17,698 nucleotides of DNA from Planctomycetota bacterium (lineage in GTDB: Bacteria; Planctomycetota; UBA11346), in NCBI GenBank assembly GCA_024641365.1, contig JAHEDF010000023.1:1-17698 (forward strand), in the 5' to 3' direction. The stretch's first letter is position 1. The number at the start of each line of letters is the position of its first letter. The notes below the pieces were generated by a model. That model saw only the letters and a program-made list of their open reading frames with translations, made no database searches and had not been told where the DNA came from. The position numbers and the translations under genes are program-made. Shown piece by piece: positions 11,349 to 17,698 of the stretch.

Positions 11349-11731
11349 TACCTACAGCGATTTCAAAGATTTTCACTTGGCACAATTATTGTTTGTTTTT
11401 CACAAGAGAAACGCAGGGACGGAGAAGAAATTGGTTTTATTCATACCAATTCCGGTTCACTATATCCTAAATAATAAGACACTTACATGAAGGACCGGAG
11501 AAACGGAGAAATGCCAAGGTGGAAATCCTGTGGTTATTGAAAAAAGCACAGCTTTCCTCTTCGGTTCTCTGGTTCTCCATGTTAATCTGTTGCCATTACG
11601 GATGATTTGAGGCGGAATTAGTATCAGAACATTATCTAGGTGAATGTCCTCCGTTTCTCTGTTCCTCCTGATTAAATATTTTTTGCGCTGCATTGCCACT
11701 TGAATTGGCTGAAGCACAGTTTGCGGTGAAT
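11349..11731. other. Gene-free region between convergent genes
   Basis: I see no convincing gene in these 383 bases. Small open frames here only reflect purine-rich repeat tracts and lack ribosome sites or recognisable protein features. Most of the stretch is taken up by the nested palindrome described separately. It lies between the 3' ends of the FAD oxidoreductase and the tetraheme cytochrome. Confidence 0.7.
11405..11660. repeat. Long nested imperfect palindrome (large hairpin) with GAGAAACGGAG-type repeats
   Basis: Four pairs of inverted segments are nested around a centre near 11537. AGAGAAACGCAGGGAC (11405-11420) pairs with 11646-11660. ATACCAATTCCG (11443-11454) pairs with CGGAATTAGTAT (11613-11624) with one mismatch. 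A 25-base segment at 11485-11509 starting ACATG pairs with 11558-11582 at 20 of 25 positions. GGAAATCCTGTG (11521-11532) pairs with CACAGCTTTCC (11547-11557), leaving a 14-base loop. Both arms repeat GAGAA/CGGAGA motifs, reminiscent of the CAGAGAA-type tracts common in intergenic DNA of environmental bacteria. It has no long T-run on either side, so it is not a classical terminator, though it could end or stabilise both convergent transcripts. A non-autonomous mobile repeat (MITE-like) or a structured RNA are alternatives. Confidence 0.8.
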
Positions 11732-13102
11732 TTATTTACCGTGCTTAATTTGCTGCCAATACGTTTGGTAGTTAAATTTTGGACTGTTTTCTTCGTCATG
11801 ACATTGCATGCAGGTGGCAACGCCAACAGGTCGCATCGGTTGTTGCTGGCCCCCTGCTGCGACGTGCGCTGCACCTGGGCCATGACACGATTCGCACGAT
11901 ACCTGCGCGTGATTGGGTGGTGAAACGCGCCGTTGAAATCCATCGCTGTATCCGAGACCTGTCACGTGACAGCGAAGGCAATCTGGATCGTGTTGATAAC
12001 CACGTTTTTCTAACGAGGCGAACGCATGGGCATGTTTACTTGCTCCATGTACTTGCGCTGCTTGCGCATGACACGTTATACACGCTGCATCGCCAACAAA
12101 CCCACCGGTCCGTGTCGATTTATCACTGTCTAAATCAATTGTTCCAAGGTGTTTTTGGTAATTACTTACAATACCACGAATGTCTGGACTGTCAGGTAAC
12201 ATGTCATGAATTAAATCAAAGTGACAGGCATCTGACCCCCATCGCCAATAACCAATAGTTTTTCCATGATTGGCAACATGCACAACGCGCACAGCACCAA
12301 CCGAAAGCGGCGTTTGCGATGGCGACGTAACAGCGCCACCAACAATGAGCGACACGCTTGGCAAGGCACCTGCAAGAGTCTGCAATTCTTCTTCTGACAT
12401 ATCTGCCATGACTACCACTTTCCGACCCTGTGCCACAGCTGCGACCTTGGTTATGGCATCAACCGGATCTACGATTTGCAAACCATCCCCGTGCGCCGTA
12501 CGCGGTACCACTGACGTCACAATAAACACTTCACCACCTGCTGTAATTTCAGCAAAAGTTTTTACGTCAGTTTTATTATCATCAAATCGCACATTCGCAC
12601 TCACCAGTGGTGGTACTTCAGTTAAAAGTAATGATTTTAAAATTGTTGCCCCTAATGCCACTTCCGAGGTGCCGACACCAATTACATCAATGCCTGCGTT
12701 TGCCAGGGCGCGCACATAAAAATTACCGCGTATGTGCAAATGCTCAGCTTTTCCCGCAGTCCATCCGCCGAGTTCCAATGACAACTGACGTTCGTTCGGT
12801 ATACGGCTCAATAAACCAGCACGACGAACGAGTCCGCCATACATGCCTGCGGTACAACCACACGGTTCAAAACGAGCAGCGGTGTGTGCCGACCACGCAA
12901 CTATCGGATCATGTCCTTTAAAAACCGCTTCGGGCAATTGTGGTAATAAAGATAATAGTGGATTAGCCACTCGTTCTTGTGGACTTTCTAAGGTGACTTC
13001 TGTTTTGATCGGTGACTGTTCATTTCTTTTTAAGAGAATGACACCAATAACCAATGCAATCATTACACATGCCAGACCAGCTAAACCAAATTTTAATCGC
13101 AT
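11732..13102 (-). CDS. Tetraheme cytochrome c with degenerate metallophosphatase-like N-terminal domain
   Basis: This 456-residue membrane-anchored protein has one N-terminal hydrophobic segment (residues 5-24), so the rest should be periplasmic. Residues about 65-300 resemble the UshA/5'-nucleotidase metallophosphatase fold, including the EPCGCTAGMYGGLVRRAGLL block (79-98), but the usual metal ligands look lost: DxH, GD and GNHE positions read AWSAH, LGGW and GVGTSE. The C-terminal part (about 335-456) is a cytochrome-c554-like module with four CxxCH sites at 341-345, 375-379, 403-407 and 431-435, plus conserved KHAHAF and a tail SPKFNYQTYWQQIKHG. This architecture occurs in PVC and deltaproteobacterial genomes; electron transfer is a safe role, but partners are unknown. 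It begins nine bases after the DUF4159 gene, clearly in one operon, and ends facing the long palindrome. Confidence 0.88.
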   Translation of the reverse strand: MRLKFGLAGLACVMIALVIGVILLKRNEQSPIKTEVTLESPQERVANPLLSLLPQLPEAVFKGHDPIVAWSAHTAARFEPCGCTAGMYGGLVRRAGLLSRIPNERQLSLELGGWTAGKAEHLHIRGNFYVRALANAGIDVIGVGTSEVALGATILKSLLLTEVPPLVSANVRFDDNKTDVKTFAEITAGGEVFIVTSVVPRTAHGDGLQIVDPVDAITKVAAVAQGRKVVVMADMSEEELQTLAGALPSVSLIVGGAVTSPSQTPLSVGAVRVVHVANHGKTIGYWRWGSDACHFDLIHDMLPDSPDIRGIVSNYQKHLGTIDLDSDKSTRTGGFVGDAACITCHAQAAQVHGASKHAHAFASLEKRGYQHDPDCLRCHVTGLGYSDGFQRRVSPPNHAQVSCESCHGPGAAHVAAGGQQQPMRPVGVATCMQCHDEENSPKFNYQTYWQQIKHGK

Positions 13103-13111
13103 TGTTAGAAA

Positions 13112-13789
13112 TTATTCGACTAAGGCGTACACTAATGCATTTGCGACGATTTGATGTGCATTGGTGATTTCGTTTCCGCCACAGCAGCAACAACCTTTTA
13201 CACGTTTCGTGTCATTTAAACCTTCTGGTGAAAACAAACAGGCCAAACGACCATCAATAACAACGCCTTCAAAGCGTGCTTGTCCATCATGTTTTAAGGT
13301 CGCACTTCGCACATCATATAAAGTTTGGAATAATGGATGATCGGCACTAATTTTTACCATCGCTTTTTCGCCAAACATTTGGGCCATTTCTTTTCGTAAA
13401 CTGGTTGCCCATTCTTTTGATGAGCATCCGGCTGACGCTAATAAGAATCCGCCATTTTCCATCCACGCTCGGGTATAACGACGTTCATCTTCTGTCATCG
13501 TAAATGCGCCTTCACCCGTCATGATAGCAAAGCCAACTTGTCCTAGGTCTCCCGCGCTACCACTTTTCACCGACAGGAATTTTGTAACTAAATTAATGCC
13601 ACTATCTTTTTGTACGCTTTCTAAAAATGAATCGCTAAAACATTTCGAGGTTTTGGTGCCAGCGTAGACTAAATTACCAACCTGCACTTGCCGCGACGTT
13701 GTTGTTTCAGCGGTATCAGCGGCAACAACATTAATAGGCGCAAGGGCGACGCTTATCACGAGCATGCAGAGTATGACTATGAATCGCAT
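13112..13789 (-). CDS. Exported DUF4159 protein
   Basis: This 225-residue protein has a signal peptide (about residues 1-24) and a DUF4159 domain, a glutamine-amidotransferase-like fold seen in envelope gene clusters of many Gram-negative bacteria. Visible blocks include VGNLVYAG, GFAIMTGEGAFTMTEDE, WMENGGFLLASAGC, HPLFQTLYDV and the C-terminal NEITNAHQIVANALVYAL. A run of four cysteines, KGCCCCGGNE, precedes that last block, where relatives usually show one or two. I chose the ATG at 13789 because GGAGG lies four bases before it and it yields a clean signal peptide; an upstream ATG at 13837 would add 16 residues without one. It lies between DUF4175 and the tetraheme cytochrome, nine bases from the latter. 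The molecular role of DUF4159 is unknown; it often accompanies MoxR/BatA-type chaperone genes, which are not visible here. Confidence 0.88.
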   Translation of the reverse strand: MRFIVILCMLVISVALAPINVVAADTAETTTSRQVQVGNLVYAGTKTSKCFSDSFLESVQKDSGINLVTKFLSVKSGSAGDLGQVGFAIMTGEGAFTMTEDERRYTRAWMENGGFLLASAGCSSKEWATSLRKEMAQMFGEKAMVKISADHPLFQTLYDVRSATLKHDGQARFEGVVIDGRLACLFSPEGLNDTKRVKGCCCCGGNEITNAHQIVANALVYALVE

Positions 13790-13951
13790 ACAACCTCCGC
13801 GGGAAACGGGCTTTGGTAAGATAGGTAATCTATACATGATGAACGCTGCGGGGCAAACACGGTTCTATGATGCTGGTAACAACTGCTGAAACAGCCGGAA
13901 ATTGTGAGCTAATCGCTAAAACGCCAACCTCAGCACCAGATGTGCTTGTTA

Positions 13952-16711
13952 TTATGGTATTGATTCGACGTTTTGTTGTTCGGGAGCATTGCTCTGAGGA
14001 TTGTCTAAATTACGGAAATAATCCTCAATCAACTTTTCTTCTGCTGGGCTAAATGAAGCGCCTACGCCAGCAGTGGTTTTTCGTACATCGGTTGCATAAG
14101 CCGTTGCAGGACGCCCATTGGCATCGAGTGCAACGCCTGCGCCTTGGCCTGCTTGATGCGCTTGTTGGTTGCCGCTCCGAGCACCAGCTAATGCCGTTAA
14201 TGTTTCCGGTCCAAATAATTGTAATTGCGGGCTGTTTGGTTGAGCGCGTCCACCACGGCGCACCATCATGCCACCACCTGATGCGCCTGTTGCTCCACCG
14301 CCTGATCCGCCCACTGATTGCCCGCTGCTGTAACCGCGTTTAGCTAAGCCACCTAATTGTGACATGCATTTACCATAGCCTGGATTTGGACACCAGCCTG
14401 GACTTGATCCACTGCGACCATTTTTGTGTTTCCCAACAAGTGCTTCTAAATGTTGCGCCGCTTTTTCAGCATTGCTGTGTGCCTCCTCGTTACGCCCGGC
14501 ACGTGCGCTACGTGATGATTGGCTCACCAAATTTTCAACTTTTTTCTGCTGCAATTCCTGAACAATATCGCCTAGTTGTCCAGCTTCTTGTGGATGTGAA
14601 TCCTGAAGTTGTTCTTGCACTTGTTTAGCGGCTAATTCCCATTCGCGTAATGCTTGTTCGATTAGTTGTTCTTGCCGACTTGCTTCGCGCAATTTCGCGC
14701 GATCAATATCATTGTGAACACCATTGTCGCGCAGCTCTTGTAATTGGTTTGCCGTTTCCCGTTGTGCCTTGGTAATATCTGCTAATTGTTCTAGCAGTGC
14801 TTCGCGCTCTGCACGTGCGGTTAAATCAGCAATATCTTGTTTCATTTGCTCGGCTAAGGCCTTGGCAGCTTCACCGCTTTGTAGTGACTTTTCTAATTCT
14901 TTCAGATGATTGAGTAAGGCGTCTTGCAAATCTGGCTCGACCGCAAAAAGCGGTTCTGGTCGGCGCATGTCCTCAATTTGCTCGCGCAGCTCGGCCGTTT
15001 TCTCCATTAATTTTTCTAATCGCGACTGGCGTTCAGCAGCCGATTCATTCGGCCTTTGGTCAGCAACTTGTTTCGCAATTTCTGCTTCAAGCTGGGCTAT
15101 TTTATCTAAAATATCGCCATATTTTTGCTTGAGTGCATTTTGGTCAATTTGTTCCATCACTAAGGCGTTATAATCTTTATCACTCATAATATGAATGATG
15201 CGCTCCACTAGCTCAGAAACTTGTCCGTTAGTCGGCATGGTATCAGTTGCAACCGCACCAATACGTAATTCATCACCTACGACTAAACCGTCAGTCGACA
15301 CCGTTCCGCGATAGGTATCACTGGTGCCGCCTAAGGTGTCACGACTTTCTGTTTCGCGCACGCCATTACGTGTGCGGTAACGTGATAACCGAACTAAGCC
15401 CAAATCATCACGAGCGTGTATGATCACTGGAATTTTCATGCCTGGTGTCGCCACCGCATTACTCATCGGTTGTTCAAATTCGACGCGTGGTGGTTGATCG
15501 ACTCGTCGCACAACTGTGGCTATTGGAATGGCTTCGCTACTATAACGACTTTTCTCATCTGAGCGATTTTGCTCGTCTGTCCCTGTCGTTTTATCAACAA
15601 CTGCATCCGCTACGGCAGTTAATACAACGGAATATTTCCCAGGAGCGGGATCAGGAATATTAATTGTCGTTGTAGAGTAGGTCATCACCACCGTGCCATC
15701 ACGCACAATTTGCATATCGGTAATTGGGCGATTAGTCGTAGCCGACAAGGTGAGCATACTACCAGGCAATGCCTGGAATTCGATCGCCGAACCATCCAGG
15801 CGTCTGTCATCATCTTTTAATAAACTATAGGCTGGGCTGGTGAGACGAATGCTGCCGCCCGTTAATTGCGGAATAGGATCTAAAATAATTTTCCGATAAT
15901 GTGTGCGCGTGCCAGCTGCTTCTACCCATACAGTCAAAGGCGATTTCATGGTGGATAATTGCGATGGCTCTAATGGAGCCATCGTGGCACTCCATTGATC
16001 GCCGCCTAACGCGACCATCGTCACACGTAAAACTTGTTTCCCTGTAGCATCCTGCCCAAACACAACCACGTCATCAGGTTGTGGGCCCGTTGCTTGAATT
16101 ACCAAACGTGGTGCCTGCGGTGGACGCATGCTGCTTGGTACTTCAACCCAGTTTAATGTCGTTAAACTATATGGCGGATGATCGCCAAACGGATCTAATA
16201 ATCGTGGGATAACCATGGGAAATAATGTTGGACGAACAACATGTGTTATAAGCGCAATTAAACAGGCACCCAAAGCAATAAATATAAATCTTTGCCAACG
16301 ACTTTTGGGGATAATTGATTTTAAATAGCTATCATCTATTGAACCGCTAAATTGTTCGGCACCACGTGCCGCCAAAGTACCCGGCATATTTTGTAATTCT
16401 AATGAGGTGGTTAGTGAGCGATACAAATCTCCGCATGCCGATTCTGCGATGCGTTGTCCTTGCGATTTCTTTGGTGCCAACCAACGCCAGGTGCATAATA
16501 ATAAAAAACCAAGTCCGACTGAAGCCACTAACATCAAGATAACAACACCAACACGTGACCACGCTGGTAGACCAGCGCTCGCGTCTATGGTGACACTCAT
16601 TAATCCTAAAACAGGAATTACCGATGCCGCAATAGCGAAACCAACACGGCGGCGATTGCGTGCTACTAAATCACAGGTTCGGTCAACAACTTGGGCCGGA
16701 GTCATCACCAT
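13952..16711 (-). CDS. DUF4175-like large membrane protein with coiled-coil and Gly-rich tail
   Basis: This 919-residue protein resembles the DUF4175 family. Two hydrophobic segments (about 24-42 and 53-73) and a third (about 141-159) anchor it in the inner membrane. Residues about 180-510 form a large beta-rich periplasmic region, with RLTSPAYSLL and PPRVEFEQP starting recognisable Ig-like repeats. About 515-760 is strongly helical and charged, rich in Gln, Glu and Lys, predicted as coiled coil. The tail (about 765-870) is glycine- and serine-rich, followed by SPAEEKLIEDYFRNL. It is the first gene of the operon with DUF4159 and the tetraheme cytochrome, with about 160 bases before DUF4159. 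DUF4175 proteins usually occur near MoxR, DUF58 and BatA genes, but here it is divergent from a photolyase. No Shine-Dalgarno precedes the ATG, and ATG 16705 is an alternative two codons in. Its function is unknown; an envelope scaffold role is an inference. Confidence 0.8.
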   Translation of the reverse strand: MVMTPAQVVDRTCDLVARNRRRVGFAIAASVIPVLGLMSVTIDASAGLPAWSRVGVVILMLVASVGLGFLLLCTWRWLAPKKSQGQRIAESACGDLYRSLTTSLELQNMPGTLAARGAEQFSGSIDDSYLKSIIPKSRWQRFIFIALGACLIALITHVVRPTLFPMVIPRLLDPFGDHPPYSLTTLNWVEVPSSMRPPQAPRLVIQATGPQPDDVVVFGQDATGKQVLRVTMVALGGDQWSATMAPLEPSQLSTMKSPLTVWVEAAGTRTHYRKIILDPIPQLTGGSIRLTSPAYSLLKDDDRRLDGSAIEFQALPGSMLTLSATTNRPITDMQIVRDGTVVMTYSTTTINIPDPAPGKYSVVLTAVADAVVDKTTGTDEQNRSDEKSRYSSEAIPIATVVRRVDQPPRVEFEQPMSNAVATPGMKIPVIIHARDDLGLVRLSRYRTRNGVRETESRDTLGGTSDTYRGTVSTDGLVVGDELRIGAVATDTMPTNGQVSELVERIIHIMSDKDYNALVMEQIDQNALKQKYGDILDKIAQLEAEIAKQVADQRPNESAAERQSRLEKLMEKTAELREQIEDMRRPEPLFAVEPDLQDALLNHLKELEKSLQSGEAAKALAEQMKQDIADLTARAEREALLEQLADITKAQRETANQLQELRDNGVHNDIDRAKLREASRQEQLIEQALREWELAAKQVQEQLQDSHPQEAGQLGDIVQELQQKKVENLVSQSSRSARAGRNEEAHSNAEKAAQHLEALVGKHKNGRSGSSPGWCPNPGYGKCMSQLGGLAKRGYSSGQSVGGSGGGATGASGGGMMVRRGGRAQPNSPQLQLFGPETLTALAGARSGNQQAHQAGQGAGVALDANGRPATAYATDVRKTTAGVGASFSPAEEKLIEDYFRNLDNPQSNAPEQQNVESIP

Positions 16712-16831
16712 ACTGTTCTAGCATGGTCGCTTTTTTCCTGCGTGAAGTCGAATGTGGGCCGCCCAGACACGTTTGCGCACAGCTGATATCCTCAGTATTT
16801 GTTAGGAAGATGATTACTTTGTGCAATAAAT

Positions 16832-16844
16832 TACAAACTTTGTA
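16832..16844. promoter_or_regulatory. 13-base palindrome TACAAACTTTGTA, operator candidate
   Basis: Two six-base arms, TACAAA and TTTGTA, are perfect inverted copies around a central C. ACTTTGTG also occurs about 21 bases upstream at 16816-16823. The size suits a dimeric repressor site for the DUF4175 or photolyase promoter, but a chance match is possible since such arms are short. Confidence 0.25.
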
Positions 16845-16967
16845 GACGCTAAAAGGAGTGGGCGTAGAAGTGGATTTTCTAATGAATCTCCTATAAATGC
16901 CACAATTTTCTCATTAACAGGCATGAGCGTTGGCTGTATCTACTTAAAAAATCCTGCGCTCTAAAGG

Positions 16968-16978
16968 CCCCTGAGGGG
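16968..16978. promoter_or_regulatory. 11-base palindrome CCCCTGAGGGG, operator candidate
   Basis: Five-base arms CCCCT and AGGGG flank a central G. It ends about 21 bases before the TATACT hexamer at 17000-17005, close to where a -35 box would be, so a bound regulator could block or aid a plus-strand promoter. It may also fold as a small RNA stem if transcribed from further upstream. Confidence 0.3.
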
Positions 16979-16996
16979 TGCTGCGGATAAACAGAA

Positions 16997-17005
16997 TGTT
17001 ATACT
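16997..17005 (+). promoter_or_regulatory. Extended -10 promoter candidate (TGTTATACT) for the photolyase gene
   Basis: TGT followed by TATACT has the same form as the TGGTATACT before the DUF1549/DUF1553 cassette. No good -35 is seen at 16-18 bases upstream. A start near 17012 would give an untranslated leader of about 107 bases before the ATG at 17119. Confidence 0.3.
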
Positions 17006-17118
17006 ACCCACAATGACGGCTCAGTAATGACTACATAACGTTAGCCTTACGACTTCAGTTGTAGAGTAACCCGTTTTTCACACTCGAATTTTTTACGTTT
17101 CAACAACATGCTTTCTAT

Positions 17119-17698
17119 ATGGCCATTAATCCACTCCGTATCATTTCCAGCAATTCACATCCGCCACAGACCGCTGGCAACTATGTTTTATACTGGATGA
17201 CCAGTGCGCGGCGGCTGCACTATAATTTTTCCTTAGAACATGCCGTTAACTGGGCAAATAAATTACAAAAACCCTTGGTTATTATAGAAGCATTAAATAG
17301 TGACTACCCATGGGCCAGTGATCGGTTTCATCACTTCGTGTGGCAAGGCATGTGTGATAATGCCGCTTTTGCGGCTAAGAAATCAGTAACCTATATCCCC
17401 TATATTGAAAACAAAAAGGACGCTGGTCGTGGATTAATTACAGCGCTAAGCACGAATGCCAGTGTAGTGATCGGCGATTATTTTCCCGCTAGTTGGTTAG
17501 CGCGGATGGTTCCTCGTGTTTTATCATCGCTACCATGCGCAGCAGAATTAGTTGACGGTAATGGTATTTTACCCATTGCGCTAAGTGAGAAAGCGAGTCC
17601 GACTGCTTACGCTTTTCGACGCTTTTTTCAGAAACAAGCGCTCTCCTTTTTACAAGAATTTCCAAAAGAAGACCCGCTACGGTCATTAAAAAATAAAA
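17119..17698 (+). CDS. phr: Class II deoxyribodipyrimidine photolyase, 3'-truncated
   Basis: The first 193 residues of a photolyase are visible before the window ends. The N-terminus ANYVLYWM-type block here reads GNYVLYWMTSARRLHYNF, followed by ANKLQKPLVIIEALNSDYP and the DRFHHFVWQGM segment, which is the hallmark of the class II (eukaryote-like, also in many bacteria) cyclobutane pyrimidine dimer photolyases. This part is the alpha/beta domain; the FAD-binding helical domain lies beyond the window. Such enzymes use light and FAD to split UV-induced dimers. The ATG at 17119 is the first in-frame ATG after a stop at 17062-17064; an ATG at 17108 is in another frame. No Shine-Dalgarno is visible. 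The family is certain by pattern; the full length cannot be judged. Confidence 0.88.
   Translation, partial: MAINPLRIISSNSHPPQTAGNYVLYWMTSARRLHYNFSLEHAVNWANKLQKPLVIIEALNSDYPWASDRFHHFVWQGMCDNAAFAAKKSVTYIPYIENKKDAGRGLITALSTNASVVIGDYFPASWLARMVPRVLSSLPCAAELVDGNGILPIALSEKASPTAYAFRRFFQKQALSFLQEFPKEDPLRSLKNK

Larger units (their letters stand above)
16712..17118. other. Gene-free divergent intergenic region (DUF4175 / photolyase)
   Basis: No protein gene or RNA gene is recognisable in these 407 bases. The stretch should hold the promoters of both flanking operons. It contains two short perfect-armed palindromes, TACAAACTTTGTA (16832-16844) and CCCCTGAGGGG (16968-16978), and an extended -10-like TGTTATACT (16997-17005). 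Base composition is not clearly different from neighbours. Confidence 0.6.

Noticed and set aside
11405..11660. The GAGAA/CGGAGA repeats as a CRISPR array
   Set aside because: Copies are imperfect, unevenly spaced, and half are inverted; there are no cas genes nearby.
11460..11717. 85-residue minus-strand open frame in the gene-free region
   Set aside because: It runs through the arms of the long palindrome, has no ribosome site and no recognisable protein features.
12270..12719. 149-residue plus-strand open frame opposite the tetraheme cytochrome
   Set aside because: It is the antisense of a well-supported gene, with low-complexity Thr/Ala/Ser content typical of a shadow frame.

Overview
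The window looks like chromosomal DNA of a bacterium from the Planctomycetes-Verrucomicrobia-Lentisphaerae (PVC) group. The clearest sign is a PSCyt1/DUF1549/DUF1553 cytochrome-like protein followed directly by a Tat-exported DUF1501 protein, a pairing typical of that group. ThuA-like, DUF4159, DUF4175 and secreted FAD-oxidoreductase genes agree with it. Shine-Dalgarno sequences are present before some genes and absent before others. I assign no species. I see no tRNA, rRNA, CRISPR array, transposase or phage gene.

Layout. 1-1014 (+): the 3' part of a phytoene-desaturase/carotenoid-isomerase-like FAD protein, cut by the window edge. 1054-2322 (-): a LarA-like (DUF2088) protein, divergent from 2416-3273 (+), a PocR-domain AraC-family regulator. 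3471-8662 (+): a tight three-gene cassette of PSCyt1/DUF1549/DUF1553 protein, DUF1501 protein and ThuA-like protein; the ThuA-like gene carries a one-base frameshift in an A-run. 8710-9624 (+): a second PocR-AraC regulator, paralogous to the first. 9693-11348 (+): a secreted FAD-dependent oxidoreductase. 11349-11731: a gene-free stretch filled by a nested imperfect palindrome of about 256 nt. On the minus strand, 16711 down to 11732: a probable DUF4175, DUF4159, tetraheme-cytochrome operon. 17119 to the end (+): the start of a class II photolyase.

How the genes may work together (inference): two sister sensors bracket a periplasmic oxidation/catabolism cassette, with a LarA-like epimerase/racemase homologue on one side and an FAD oxidoreductase on the other. 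This suggests one regulon for taking up and oxidising an unidentified sugar or hydroxy-acid substrate. A shared 10-mer before the LarA-like and FAD-oxidoreductase genes, and a related sequence before the cassette, fit that idea. The minus-strand operon looks separate: an envelope module with a multiheme cytochrome whose N-terminal domain resembles a metallophosphatase that has lost its metal ligands.

The observations most worth following are the long nested palindrome at 11405-11660, the paired sensors with shared promoter motif, the ThuA frameshift, and the golvesin-like domain embedded in the DUF1549/DUF1553 protein.
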